In this document: one piece after another, positions 1-11,380 of the stretch
How positions within the stretch are numbered: the first letter of the stretch is position 1
Layout: every line of letters begins with the position of its first letter
Translations under genes and position numbers: made by a program
DNA from: Hydrangea macrophylla
Lineage: Eukaryota > Streptophyta > Magnoliopsida > Cornales > Hydrangeaceae
Direction of reading: 5' to 3'
Assembly (NCBI GenBank): GCA_033977485.1
Contig: CM066993.1
Location: forward strand, 28,696,001 to 28,760,000
DNA length: 64,000 nt
The notes under the pieces: generated by a model
Told to the model about the DNA's origin: nothing
Database searches by the model: none
What the model saw: the letters and a program-made list of their open reading frames with translations, nothing else

Positions 1-546
1 GAGATGGCATGGCGCATGTTGAAAGCAAAAGGTCTTCCCAACAATAATTTTTGGGCAAAAGCGGTCAATACTGCAGTCTACATCCTCAACAGATCTCCAA
101 CCAAAGTAGTCCTAAACAAAACTCCTTATGAAGCATGGAAAAATTTGATGAAAAAGGAGAGAAATACATCTTTATTGGCTACAGTGATGAATCGAAGGCG
201 ATTCGACTCGTTGATCCAAAAAACCTAAAAATTTGTGATTTCAAGAGATATGCACTTTGATGAAATGAAAGCGATTGGGAATGGGAAAGTAAAAATTCCC
301 ATCCTCAACAAATTGGAGAATCAAGTTCCTTGCAATCTCCACCAATCAATTCAGATCCAAGTTCCTCTAGCAACTATGATTCAGATCCAGACTCAGCACC
401 AAGAAAGGTACGTCCACTAAGAGAAATTTATGATTCGTGTAATTTTGCACTTTTCTCTTGTGAGCCTCAGAATTTTGAAGAAGCAACAAAACAAGAAGGT
501 TGGCAAAAAGCAATGGATGAAGAAATGGTCACAATCGTGAAAAATA
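1..546 (+). pseudogene. Copia A, left piece: integrase C-terminus to start of reverse transcriptase
   Basis: This is the oldest element of the left nest. The opening 130 bases encode the end of a Ty1/copia integrase (FWAKAVNTAVYILNRSP, then TPYEAW). About 30 codons usual between TPYEAW and the next motif are missing. A frameshift leads into FDEKGEKYIFIGYSDESKA, and further shifts lead to the start of the RT domain (NFEEATKQEGWQKAMDEEM). The reading frame stops at the LTR of copia B, which begins at 547. The same RT frame resumes at 14181, so both pieces are one gene split by B. The 5' part of the element lies outside the window. Family placement (Tork-like copia) is inferred from motifs. Confidence 0.85.
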
Positions 547-1407
547 TGTTGGAGAATTTTTAAAATAAAGAGCATAAGAGAAGTTGAAATTGGAAACTTG
601 TTTTGTAGGCGTACGATTGAGATTGAAAGGAGAAGAGTCATTTTTAGGTGCGTGTGAAAAACACTGGATAATTTCTCTCATATGTATATATACATATACA
701 CGGTTATTTAACCAGAGCAATTTAAAAGGTGTAAAAACCCATTTGACTTTTCATGAAAAGGTGTTTACCCAATTGATGTTTAGTATATATACTTATATAT
801 ATATCGTATATATAAGGAATATAAGCAACCTGATTTGAATTCATCAGATTCCATGTAAGGCACTATTTAGAATTGACAAGGCACCTTTTTGATTCATGGA
901 GACACCTTGGTTGATCTGATCCATTGATTCAAATCAGTGCCATTGATTCGATGCCGATGATTCGGTGCAATCTCAATCTCTATTTAACGAAACATGATCT
1001 CAGTGTATGAGAAAATTAATTTGGTCAGATTAGAGACAAAGTTAACAATCTCTTTATCTCTTTACAAAAACAAGCATTTCAAGTCTCAATTACTCTCTGT
1101 CCTTTAGAATTTTTACAAAGTTATATTATTCTGTATTTCGTTAACTGCAGTAACAACATACAGTTTTTTGGTTGAAAAACATTAGCGATAATTCTAGGGC
1201 TATCTTCAATAGTGCATTTTACAGACAGTGTTTGCTTCATAGTATCTTGAATACAAACTCGTGGAATACCTAGTTGCACACCGATTACAATATCTGGTGG
1301 AGGCGAATATTGTATTTAGGAAACTGTCTAGTACACGCTTTGAAGATTTACTTGTTTATTTTTTGAAAGTTTCCGCCAACTGGAGGACGAATTTTTTATC
1401 TTCAACA
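547..1407 (+). repeat. 5' LTR of copia B
   Basis: 861-bp LTR, TGTTGG...CAACA. It differs from the 3' copy by scattered substitutions and small indels, the largest near 720-740 where this copy has about 19 extra bases. An AT-rich TATA-like run lies at 780-820 and is the likely promoter zone. Near the end it contains a short hairpin (TACAATAT ... ATATTGTA) whose right arm extends to 1319 and is complementary to the sequence just downstream of the LTR. Confidence 0.92.
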
Positions 1408-1431
1408 ATCTAAATACAATATTTACTACTA
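1408..1431 (+). promoter_or_regulatory. Primer-binding region of copia B, not of the usual tRNA-Met type
   Basis: Directly after the LTR the sequence is ATCTAAATACAATATTTACT, with no TGG start and no match to TGGTATCAGAGC, the site seen in D and J and in reverse orientation in E. Bases 1410-1423 are perfectly complementary over 14 nt to 1306-1319 inside the LTR, and that LTR stretch is also present in the 3' LTR (14078-14091). This could be a self-priming or structural RNA element, or a half-tRNA primer site that I cannot identify. Confidence 0.4.
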
Positions 1432-2295
1432 ATGGCGGACACTTCTTCGGCAAAGTCACTTCTTCAAATGACCGAAAGTTTTGTGAAATTGGATCATTTT
1501 GATGGTGGTAATTTTCTTCGATGGCAAAGGAAATTACACTTCCTACTCACTACTTTGAAGATAGTGTATGTTCTCAAAGAGAACAAACCTGTGGAATGAG
1601 AAAACGAGACGGTGGCTCAAGTAAGGGAACGAGTTAAATGGGAGACCGATGACTAACTTTGCCGCGGTCACATACTAAATGCTATGGCTGACTCTCTTTT
1701 CGATCTCTATCAAAATGTGGGCTCTGCAAAGGAACTTTGGGACAAATTGGAGGCAAAATATCTTGCAGAGGATGCGACAAGTAAGAAATGTTTTATTGGT
1801 CAATTTCTTAATTATAAGATGGTTGATAATAAGTTGATCATTGATCAATTTCATGAGATTCAACATATTCTTAACCATTGCAAACTTAAGAAATTAAATA
1901 TGGATGAAGATGTTATAGTTTATGCAATTATTGAAAAACTTCCTCCATCATTGAAAGACTATAAGAAAAGTCTTAAACACAAAAAAGGACATATCACTCG
2001 AGGAATTGGAGACTTATCTCAGAATTGAGCAAGAGTCTCGAATTCGAGATGGTAATGAGGAGCAAGATAAAAATGCTTCTAAGGTCCATGCGGTGGAAGA
2101 AAAGAAGGAGCATAAACAGTCCCATTATAATGCTCACCAAGGGAAAAATAATAAGAGGAAAAATAATTTTAATGACTCTTAAAACAAGAAGAAAAGGGGT
2201 ATTTGCTACTATTGCAACAAGCCGAGCCATTTCAAGGACTGTCGCTTATTCAAAAAGAAGCAACAAGAAGCATCGGGCTCGAAAAAAAAATTTGT
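1432..2295 (+). pseudogene. Copia B gag
   Basis: Gag forms the nucleocapsid around element RNA. The ATG at 1432 is 24 bases after the LTR and opens MADTSSAKSLLQM. The N-terminal part shows the copia Gag signature (FDGGNFLRWQ; CRGHILNAM; DLYQ...AKELWDKLEAKY). There are in-frame stops at 1597 and 1654, then an open frame to about 1990, a frameshift and more stops. A CCHC zinc knuckle (CYYC-x4-H-x4-C) lies at 2204-2242, with the usual Gly before His replaced by Ser. The product would be broken into several pieces. Confidence 0.88.
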
Positions 2296-3770
2296 AGCGG
2301 TAATATCCGAGGTCAATCTCCTCGAAGGCGATGGTGCTTGGTGGATTGACTTAGGTGCTACAACGCACGTGTGCAAGGACAAAGCTATGCTTTCTGCCTA
2401 TGAACTTGTCGAAGATGGAACCGTTCTTTACATGGGAAACTCCTCTATTGCAGTGGTCAAAGGCAAAGGGACTGTGGATCTAGAATTCACTTCCGAAAAA
2501 GTCCTTAGCCTCGCCAATGTCTATTATGTCCCTGAAGTGAGAAAGAACTTAGTTTCTGGAAGCCTACTTAATAAGCATGGTTTCAAACTTGTATTTGAGG
2601 TAGATAAATTTATTCTGTCTAAGAGTTGTACCTTTATAGGCAAAGGTTATATGTATGAGGGCATGTTTAAGCTTAATATTATTAATAAAATGAATATTTC
2701 TACTTATATGGTTGATTGTTTTTCTTTATGGCATAGTCACGTAGGACATGTTAATACTAAGAAAATGGATAATATGGTTAAATTGAATTTAATTCCTAGA
2801 TATGAATGAAAAATGTAAAGTATGTATGCAAACCAAAATAACTAGAATTCCATTTCCAAAAATTGAAAGATCTTTTTCTTTGTTACAATTAGTACATAGT
2901 GATGTATGTGATATGCATAGCACTCCTACTAGAGGTGGTAAAAAGTATTTCGTTACATTTATTGATGACTTCTCAAAATATTGCCATGTTTATCTTATGA
3001 ATACTAAGGATGAAGTTCTAGATAAATTCATTATTTATAAAAATGAAGTAGAAAATCAATGTGATACTAAAATAAAATGTCTTAGATCTGATAGGGGAGG
3101 TGAATATCACTTTCCTAAATATTGTGAGGATGTTGGTATCATACATGAACTTACTGCACCTTATACACCACAATAGAATGGAGTAGCAGAAAGAAAAAAT
3201 AGGACACTGACTGAAATGGTTAATGCTATGCTTTCTAATTCCGGTTTAGGTAAAGGTTTTTGGGGTGAAGCTATGTTAACTACATGTTATATTTTTAATA
3301 GAATTCCTTCTAAAAATATAAAAGTAACACCTTATGAATTTTGGAAGAAAAGGAAACCTAATTTAAATTATTTGAAAGTTTGGGGTTGTAGGGCTATTGT
3401 TAGATTGCTTGAACCTAAAAAGAAGAAATTAGGTGAAAGAGGAATTGAATTTATTTTCTTGGGATATGCACAACATAGCAAGGCATATAGATTTCTAGTT
3501 TGTGAACTAAATGAATTTGTTGAAATAAATACTATTATTGAATCTAGAGATGCCATGTTTTATGAAAATAGAATTAGTACTATTCCTAAACTGCATGATA
3601 CAATTGAAATAGGAGAATCTTCACATTCTAAGGAAATTGAAAATGAAGAACAAGAGGAACTTAGGAGAAGTAAAAGAGCTAGAAAGGAGAAGTCCTTTGG
3701 CCACGACTTTGTAGCATGCCCTGTCGAGGGCACTAGAGATTCACATTGTGAACAAATTGCTCTTTCTTTA
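2296..3770 (+). pseudogene. Copia B protease and integrase
   Basis: The aspartic protease would process the polyprotein, and the integrase would insert the cDNA. The protease motif, normally DSG, reads DLG here (2348-2356, WIDLGATTHV), which removes the Ser/Thr next to the catalytic Asp. The integrase zinc site is recognisable (WHSHVGH near 2733; CKVC near 2817), with a frame break between them near 2807. In the catalytic core, HSDVCD and RSDRGGEY are present, followed by a stop at 3174 in TPQ*NGVAERKN. The C-terminal motif FWGEAMLTTCYIFNRIPSK and the FIFLGY segment are intact. Three separate defects make this non-functional as it stands. Confidence 0.9.
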
Positions 3771-5328
3771 ACTATTGAATCGGAGCCTCAAACATTTGCA
3801 GAGGCAATGAAGTCTCAGGATGCTGCCTTTTGGAAAGAGGCTATTAATGATGAGATGGATTCAATAATGGGTAATAACACTTGGGTGTTGGCAGATTTAC
3901 CACCAGGTTCAAAACCTATTAAGTGTAAATGGATTTTCAAAAAGAAAATGAAAATAGATGGAACTATTGATAAATTCAAAGCTAGGTTAGTAGCTGAAGG
4001 TTTTACACAAAAAGAAGGAATAGATTATTTTGACAAATATGCACCAGTAGCTAGAACATCTGCTATTCGAGTTTTGATTGCCTTAGCTTCTATTCACAAT
4101 TTTGAAATTCACCAAATGGATGTAAAAATTGCTTTTTTAAATGGCGATTTAGAAGAGGAAATTTACATGGAACAACCGGAAGGTTTTGTTGTGACTGGAC
4201 AAGAAAAGAAAGTATGTAAATTAGTTAAGTCACTTTATGGTCTTAAGCAAGAACCTAAGCAATGGCATGAAAAATTCAATATGGTTGTTTGGTTTCAAAA
4301 TTCATGAATCTGATAAATGTGTTTATAGCAAGTTTAATAATGGTAGAGGTGCTGTTATATGGTTATATGTTGATGACATGCTTATTCTTGGTACTGATTT
4401 AGATAGTATTAATGATACTAAACGTTTTTTGTCATCAAAATTCGAAATGAAAGATATGGGTGTGGCTGATGTTATTTTAGGCATGAGAATAATAAGACAA
4501 GTTAGAAACATTGTTCTCACGCAATCGCATTATATTGAAAAGATCTTGAAGAAGTTTAATCAGTTTGATTGTACACCTATTAGCACCCCTTTTGAATCAC
4601 AAATAAGATTGTTTCCTAACACTGGTAGAGCAGTTTCACAATTGGAATATGCTCGGGTCATTGGTAGCTTAATGTATGCCATGATATGTACTAGGCCTGA
4701 CATAGCTTATGCTGTAGGTAAACTTAGTAGATATACTAGTAATCCTAGTCAGCTACACTGGCATACGGTGTATAGAATTTTAAAGTATTTAAAAGGAACC
4801 ATGAGTTATGGAATATCTTATTGTGGTTATCCTTCAATTTTAGAAGGATATTCAGACGCCAGTTGGATTTCTGAGCGGGAAGATCATTCATCAACGAGTG
4901 AATGGATATTCACTCTTGGTGGGGGAGCTGTCTCTTAGGGATCCAAGAAATAGACTTGTATAGTTGATTCTACCATGGTAGTTGAATTTGTAGCTCTAGC
5001 TGCAAGTGGTAAAGAGGCAGAATGGTTGAGGAATTTATTTTTAGAAATTCCAGTTTGGCCTAAACCTATGCCTCCTGTATCTATCCATTGTGATAGTGAA
5101 TCTACACTTTCTAGGGCCTATAGTAAAGTGTATAACGGTAAGTCCAGACACATTGGACTTAGGAACAGTTATGTGAGACAATTGCTCACGGATGGTATAA
5201 TAACTGTGGATTATTTGAGGTCTTGCCAAAATTTGGCAGATCCTTTCACAAAAGGACTTGCAAGGAATTTGGTGTCTAAGACATCGGTAGGGATAGGACT
5301 AAAGCCCAACGAACATGGTCACTCTTGA
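3771..5328 (+). pseudogene. Copia B reverse transcriptase and RNase H
   Basis: This domain pair copies element RNA into DNA and degrades the template. The RT runs from EPQTFAEAMKSQ through WIFKKK, KARLVAEGFTQKEGIDY, QMDVKIAFLNGDLEEEIYMEQPEGF and YGLKQEPKQW. A frameshift near 4270-4300 is followed by the catalytic YVDDM (4366-4380), which is intact. RNase H follows: GYSDASW, a stop at 4936 in the SWGSKK region, then EFVALAASGKEAEWLRN, HCDSEST and ADPFTKGL, ending at 5328. Apart from the frameshift and two stops after 4930 the domain is well preserved. Confidence 0.92.
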
Positions 5329-5721
5329 TGGAAACTCAACCTAACACATGACATTTCAAGTTCTCAGGTTCAACGAGTAAAGTACATCATATGTCGTGAT
5401 TGCAATCACTTTAAAATAAAAAAAACATATACATATATAAATCATCCCAAGGATAAGTGCTTGGTACCTGTAATGTAATAAGGAGGAGGATGAGCTACTA
5501 AGCTCTTAATGGACTTATAACAATCATGTTGAAGTGTTTTAGTTATGGGGACACTTCTGATAAGTCTACCTATATGAGTGTGGAAGTGGTGCCGCTTCCT
5601 ATGAGTCCAAGGCTTGACTCTAGAGCACTCACGAAATCAAGGTACAAACACAAGGCCTAATTCATGTGTCAGCTTATATGAATGTTCACTAATATAAAGA
5701 TTTGTGTGTTGAGATAAGTCC
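5329..5721 (+). other. Copia B 3' internal non-coding region, left part
   Basis: About 390 bases of non-coding sequence lie between the end of RNase H and the insertion point of gypsy C. The region continues after C at 13168. I see no ORF, promoter or repeat of note in it. Confidence 0.7.
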
Positions 5722-6336
5722 TGATGATGCCAAAAATTGGTAAGAGAGACTAGGAAGAATGATATGGTGACACAATCAACTGTATGTGTTCGGCCCCGTT
5801 AATGAGGTGACCTACGTCCATGGGTGCGTCAGTGCGCTTCACTAGCAGATCAATGGCGGGCTTGGTAGCCAACATTTGGGTGGCACTACCAGTAATACCG
5901 ACCGGGTGTATGCGTATGAAATCTGTATGAATGCTATTCTGTAAGTTAAGAATGCGATCCTCGTTAATGGGGGTGAGTGGCCTCTTTTATAGGTGCAAGA
6001 GACCACCTGCATAAGGCAACTGATTAGATAAGGAAGCCCCATCTAATTACAATTTGATGAGCATAAATCATGGGAGGTTTCCTAAATGGCTTAGGAATCT
6101 ATTTACACATTCCATTAGTCTTCTGACTGATTTAGGAAACTGCTGAGCGGCTTGGCTGTCAAGCTGTACCTCGTGGAGAGCTGCTGCACCGTATGCCCCG
6201 GCTATGCGAGCATATTGAGTGGTTGCACTTAAAATACCTCGGGATCAGTGGGTCATAGGCTCCCTTACCGGATAATCCGGGTCCTTGGCTGGTGACATGG
6301 AGGTTTAACTGTAGCAGAATATTTCCGGGCGTATCA
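5722..6336 (-). repeat. 3' LTR of gypsy C
   Basis: 615-bp copy, by eye about 90% similar to the repeat at 12551-13167. The polypurine tract abuts it at 6337-6352, which identifies it as the 3' LTR of a minus-strand element. Confidence 0.92.
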
Positions 6337-6352
6337 GCTGCCCCCCATTTTT
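6337..6352 (-). promoter_or_regulatory. Polypurine tract of gypsy C
   Basis: On the - strand this reads AAATGGGGGGCAGC, immediately before the LTR start TGATAC. It would prime plus-strand cDNA synthesis. Confidence 0.8.
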
Positions 6353-6730
6353 GAAGTTGATGTGGTGTCCATCAGATGAAGTTTGAAAATTAAGACTGCT
6401 TTCGAGGAACCATCCAGTAAGAGGTCGGGACTCTACCCGAGGTGGGACCGGTCGTAATGGTCAGCCGGGGTATGGACAGAGCGGTGGCCATGTGGACCCG
6501 GGTCCTACCTCTGCTACGTGTCAGATTGTGACTAGCCTAGTCAGATCCAATGATGCCAGCGTGGATGTAACTGGGCCGTTTTTGTGGTAACCAAACTGTT
6601 TCGTTAGACATTTAATGCGTGCATCTTTTGAGGTGACGCTTTACGTGCCCGAGGTGAGAACTGTCAGCCACTTTGGGCAGGAAAGCGTATGAGCCGTTGG
6701 ATCTGTTTTGATCTGAACCATCCATGGTTC

Positions 6731-6740
6731 CTATATAAAG
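6731..6740 (+). promoter_or_regulatory. TATA box of the antisense gene in element C
   Basis: CTATATAAAG lies about 460 bases upstream of the chosen start codon at 7190 and about 395 bases inside the element from the LTR edge. It faces the antisense gene, opposite to gag-pol. A pyrimidine-rich leader follows, with TTCATTTCTTCAACTC at the expected transcription start zone. Confidence 0.6.
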
Positions 6741-7189
6741 GACACTTGTTCATTTCTTCAACTCTTTACTGCAAAGATATATATTCCAGAGCGGTTTGAG
6801 AGCGAGCAAGATCCCGAGCAAGATTCCCGAGCCCTTTTCTGCGCTAAACTTTGTAAGTCTTTCCTTTCCAGCTTCAGTTCTTCACTCTTTTCTTTTTCTT
6901 CTTTTCAGAGCGAGGTTGGAGAGAACGAACCCACTTAGGTTAGAACGGGAGTGGGATTTTTTCTTCCTTAGGTTCTGTTCTTTCTCTAAGTCAGGAGACA
7001 CCTTAGGGCAGTTGAACCTAGCGGGAGTTTCTGGGGTAGTCTTGAGAGAGTGTCACCTTACGTTAAGTGCCATTCACTCTTTGCCTTTTAGGTTAGTGAC
7101 CTTGCCCCCTTTGTATACCAGGCTCGGGGTTCCTGACCCATACTTAGGCCGTAACCTGCTTCCCCATCCTAACATAAGAGTACCAGAAA

Positions 7190-9292
7190 TGGAACATTTC
7201 GGCTTCAATTCTGCTTCCCGATCAAAGGATGAGATGTATCGATTGGGAAGTCCTAACTCTAGCCTAGATCCACCGTCTGCTTCCCCATCTGACCACCAAA
7301 GTGAAGGCAGGATCCCGATCCGTCTCTCCGACGGTGATTCAGACCAGGAAGCCCCCTTTGCTTCTGTTTCCCGAGGTTCAGGTGACGAGACACCAGGGGA
7401 ACCCAACCCCGAGGTAGCCTTCTCTAGCGAATTCATCCCGTCCACCTTGCGCATTGAAGATCTCAAGCGTATTAGGATAGGTATGGCCTTCCTGACTACT
7501 ACTTCTTGGCGGTGAGTATTGGTGGCGCCCAAATCTACCAGCGGGGTTTCACTACCCTATATGAGGACATCCTCATTGCTGGTTTCTGCATCCCCCTCCA
7601 TCCGGTCGCTCGGGACATCTTGATATACATGGGGATTGCCCTAGGCTAGTTGGCCCCGAACGGTTGGAGGTTCTTGATGGGGTCCATCTCTCTGTGGCCC
7701 CAGGTCTTCGGATATGAACTCTCTGTCCAGGAGTTCCTCTGGATGCACCGACCATTCCCCGTACATAGGGAGGTCGGTTTCTTCTCACTTGGGGCCCGAC
7801 AGGGGAGAAAGATCTTGGTCAACTGTCCGAGCAATACCAAAGGGTGGAAGAATAGGTTCTTCCAGGTGTCCACCCTCGGGCTCTGCGAACTGGCCCCCGA
7901 TATCCAGATGAGGACTTCGTGGGCGGGAGAGTTGAGGGGTAAGCCCGTTCAGTTTCTCTTTTTGTTTTCTTCTTTGTTTTGCTCCAATTTCTGAGACTGA
8001 CCATTTTATACTTTGCTTTGCAGCGGGATCAACCAGCCCGCCAAGCATTCCCGACGAGTGCCAGGCCAGGATCAGGAATTTGGCAGACCGGCCGACAAAC
8101 ATCTGGAACGTGTTGACTTGGACCGGCGACTACCAAGCTATTGATGACCTGGCTCAACCCACTGAAGCTCCGGTATTTCCCCCAATCCTTCCTGGTAAGT
8201 GCTCGGACTCTGTCGTCTCCCGTCGTATTCCTTCCCCATATTCTTCGTTGGTTGTTAACTGTTTAATTTTTTTCTTTTGCAAAGATGGCTTCGAAGAAAA
8301 ATATGGAGCAATTGAGAGAGAGGCAGGCTGTTGCTGCTGCTGTCGCTGCTGCCTAGATGGCGGTGGCACAAGGGAAAAGGCCCGCTGCCGAGGCCCCAGG
8401 TGGTGAGCGCCCTCTGAGGCGGATTCGACACGGAATAGTAAGCCGTTCGGAGCCCGTGGGGACTTTAAAGCCCCACGTGGTGGTGGTTGAAGAGACTGCC
8501 CCCCGGGCGGGGTTGCCGGCCATGGCACCGATGGCTGCCTCGGCCGAGATCTGGGAGTGGGTGAAATCCGATCTGCTCCCCAGCCAAGTGGAGACTTGTG
8601 AAAACATGTCTCTCTTGGTCTTCCACAGCTGGCTGCACAGCCTTTCTCACATGGTGAGTTCTCCTGCTTCTGTTTCCCTTTTTTTTTTCAATTATTTTAC
8701 CAACTGTGCCTGCTTATGAATCGGTCGATTTTAACTTCTTGCATGTCGGATGCATGGCCGCCGGGGCTGAGTCCTTCCTATATTTCTTGGCCAGGAGGGC
8801 CCTGATGCTGAAGCCACTTTGTCTGAGGAGCGGGCGACCTCAGAGGCCAGGGGGACCGCTCTGGCTGTGGAGAAAGACAAGGTAAAAGGTTTGGCCTTGA
8901 GCCTTGGTGCTGCTCAAGCCGAGCTAGCTACAAATCTAGGCTGACCTAGAGGCTGCTCAGGCCAGCGCAGTGGCGATGGAGGCACAGGAGAAGGCTTTGG
9001 CGGAGGCGACAGCGGCAGGGGCCCGGGAGGAAGCTTTTGACGACAGCTTCTTCCAGGGCCACGAAGATCTAAAGCGCAGGCTATCCCGGGATCACCCCGA
9101 GTGGGACATCTCATCCTATGAGGGGATTGATTCGGACTTCTGGGATGTAGGTCCTGCTACAGGCGAGGGCTCGCTGCTGATGCCGGACTTGCTTAGGAGG
9201 CTGCCCCGGGCGGAGGCTCTGCACCGAGAGGAGGAGCTGACCTCGAAGAGGAGGCTGGGGAGATCGAAGACGTGGTCGAGGTGGACCACTAA
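7190..9292 (+). pseudogene. Antisense accessory gene of gypsy C, with introns
   Basis: This gene runs opposite to gag-pol. Starting at ATG 7190 it encodes an acidic, Ser/Pro-rich N-terminus, then a conserved block (TLYEDILIAGFCIPLHP ... LAPNGWRFLMGS ... FFSLGARQGRK). That block resembles the domain Pfam calls 'putative gypsy type transposon' (PF04195), known from antisense ORFs of Tat-lineage elements. Three GT-AG introns are visible: 7939-8023, 8195-8284 and 8654-8794. The C-terminal part is Ala/Glu-rich coiled coil, ending in an acidic tail at 9292. Defects are a one-base shift near 7475-7500, and stops at 7647, 8354 and near 8940. Function is unknown. The 6796-7189 stretch is open but is more likely 5' leader. 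Confidence 0.75.
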
Positions 9293-9569
9293 GGTCCCCG
9301 ACCTATTTTCTTTTGTGTTGTAGTTTTTTTTTTGTTTTTTGTTTTTTTTTGGGGAGGCTACTATAATTGCCCCCCAGGCGATGTGAATAATTTGTTTGCT
9401 AATTAATGAAAAGGTCCATGAGGCCACTCTTCTTTCCATTAACTGTTTACATATTATGCCTATTTGTGATTGCCAGTATTCGCCTAATTTTAATCGACCT
9501 AAATCCCTGCCTTAGCAAATGGTTTAGGACCGTAACCGGTAGAACAGTTAGTCTTAACAACCTATTTTA
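9293..9569. other. 3' flank of the antisense gene in C
   Basis: AT-rich and T-rich non-coding stretch, with runs of T at 9323-9350 that could serve as a transcript end for the antisense gene. No other feature seen. Confidence 0.4.
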
Positions 9570-9716
9570 AAGGTTTCTGCTCGGTGTATCATAGAAACTT
9601 GTCTTGTTTACTGTCCGGGATGGCCCGGTGTATTATAGGAAAATCTTGTTTTACCGTCTGAGATAGCCCGGTGTATTATAGGAAAATCCTATTTTACTAC
9701 CTGGGATGTTTTATCT
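9570..9716. repeat. Tandem repeat 1 in gypsy C
   Basis: About three imperfect copies of a unit near 57 bp, recognisable by GCCCGGTGTATTATAGGAAA and its variants (starts near 9580, 9625 and 9668). It lies between the antisense gene and integrase. Tat-lineage elements are known for variable tandem repeats in this 3' region. Confidence 0.7.
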
Positions 9717-9934
9717 CTGATCACTGTAAGTACTTACGAATGTTAGGATTCCAAGTCCTTTTAATGATTGGTGTGATTTCCTATTTTGGCCCAGTCCCTG
9801 CCCCCCAAGCATTTTGCTAAGGCGGGTGTGCGGGAGTGAGTGGCTGTAGGGAATCGACCTGGAACATGGGTGGTTGTAGGGTCATTTGAGACTTGCCATC
9901 ATCAACCACCTAGGGGGTTTTCCCCCATTGCTGG

Positions 9935-10155
9935 TTGGGCCTAAGCGAAGCCGTTACCTCAGGGTTAGGCCCGAGGTCTTTGTGCCTTGGTTTTAATCCA
10001 AGGTCTTTTGCCTTGGGTGTTAGCCCGAGGTCTTTGTGCCTTGGTTTTGAGCCAAGGTCTGTCAGACCTTGGGGTTAGGCTCGAGGTCTTTTAGATCTCG
10101 GGTGCAATCCCGAGGTCTTAGGAGGCGCCTCAGGGTTAGGCCCGAGGTCTTTCAA
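9935..10155. repeat. Tandem repeat 2 in gypsy C
   Basis: About five to six degenerate units built around GGTTAGGCCCGAGGTCTTTG and CCTTGGTTTTAATCCAAGG. Individual units contain small inverted repeats (CCTTGG/CCAAGG, AGATCT), so each can fold. Confidence 0.7.
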
Positions 10156-10339
10156 TATTGGACGGGACACTGATAGGAGTAATATTGAAAAGTAAAGTTT
10201 TTTATTTTATTCAAAAATTTATAATGAATGCTCAAATAGAGCTAAGAAAATTTCTTGATCAGTGCAAAACTGCCCATGTCTTAGGGTTACTGATAGTACT
10301 TGCGGAGGTGTTGCATATTCCAAGGGTGAGAGACATATC

Positions 10340-11380
10340 ACGTCCATCCAGGCTCCGAAGCTAGTTCGCCTTAGGGACGAGGTCTCCTACTTGAAAATTG
10401 CAATGCTTCACCTTGTTGTTGTAATATCGTGAGACTCGCTGCCTATAGGCTGCCACCTTTAAATAGGATCGATCTCTTTTTTCCTCTACCAAGTCCAGTT
10501 CTGTTCTGAGTGCATCTTCCTTTTCTAGCACACTTTCATTCACCACCCGGTAAGTAGGCAACCTGAGCTCTGTAGTGACCAGCGCCTAACCCGTAGGTTA
10601 AGGAGAATGACGTCTCACTGTTGCCGCTCGGGCCGTAGTTCGGTAGGCCCACAGGAGGGTTGGCAGTTCTTCAGCCTACAATCCTTTGGCACTTTCAAGT
10701 CTGGTTTCGATCGACTACATGATCGTCCGGTTTATCACCTCGGCTTGCCCATTGGCTTGAGGGTGCTCGGGGGAGGAGTAGTGATTAAGTATCCCATAGC
10801 TCGAGCAGAACTGCCTGAACAATGGGGTGTCAAATTGCCTGCCGTTGTCGCTGACCAGAGCCTGGGAAATGCTGAATCTACTGAGGATATTCTTTTCCAT
10901 GAAGCTTTCCATTTGCTTGGTTATGGTTGCCAAGGGCTTGGCCTCCGCCCACTTGGTAAAGTAATCAATGGCGATAATTGTGAACTTGACCTGTCCTTTT
11001 CTTGTCGGTAGGGGTCCGACAGTGTCGATACCCCACTAGGCAAAGGGCCAGGGGCTTTGGATTGGTGTCTGAAGCTCTCCCAGTCGTTTGATCATGGGAG
11101 AGTATCTTTGACATTTTTTTGCATCTTTTGACATACTCCTGAGAATCCCGGTCCATTGTCGGCCAGTAATATCCTTGCAGCAAGGCCTTTCTAGAGAGTG
11201 CCCGGCCTCTGATGTGATTCCCGCACACTCCTTCATGGATTTCATACAACATTGATTGGACTTGTATAGGATGGACGCAGCGGAGATACAGTATAGAAAA
11301 CCCCCTTTTGTAGAGGACGTAGTCTATAAGATGATATCGGGCCACTCAGTACCTGACCCAGCGGGCCTCCTCTTTCTCGT
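10340..11380 (-). pseudogene. Gypsy C integrase
   Basis: Reading downward from 11380 on the - strand there is a zinc-binding region (H in EIHEGVCGNH, then YYWPTM). Its second Cys pair is disturbed by one extra base in an A-run (CKKMSKI in place of a CxxC). A frameshift leads to the core: IDYFTKWAEA (Asp), VSDNGRQF (Asp) and NGQAEVINR (Glu), so all three DDE residues are visible. The C-terminal part (LDLVEEKRDRSYLKVAAYRQRVSRYYN ... FQVGDLV) ends near 10361 after several stops. The frame changes make it inactive as written. Confidence 0.88.

Noticed and set aside
6796..7189. Longer start for the antisense gene of C
   Set aside because: The frame is open, but there is no conserved sequence before 7190, and it lies directly after the promoter, so a leader is more likely.
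8080..8719. Minus-strand open frames opposite the antisense gene of C (8154-8650)
   Set aside because: High GC and Ala-rich coding on the other strand produce mirror frames. No conserved motif.
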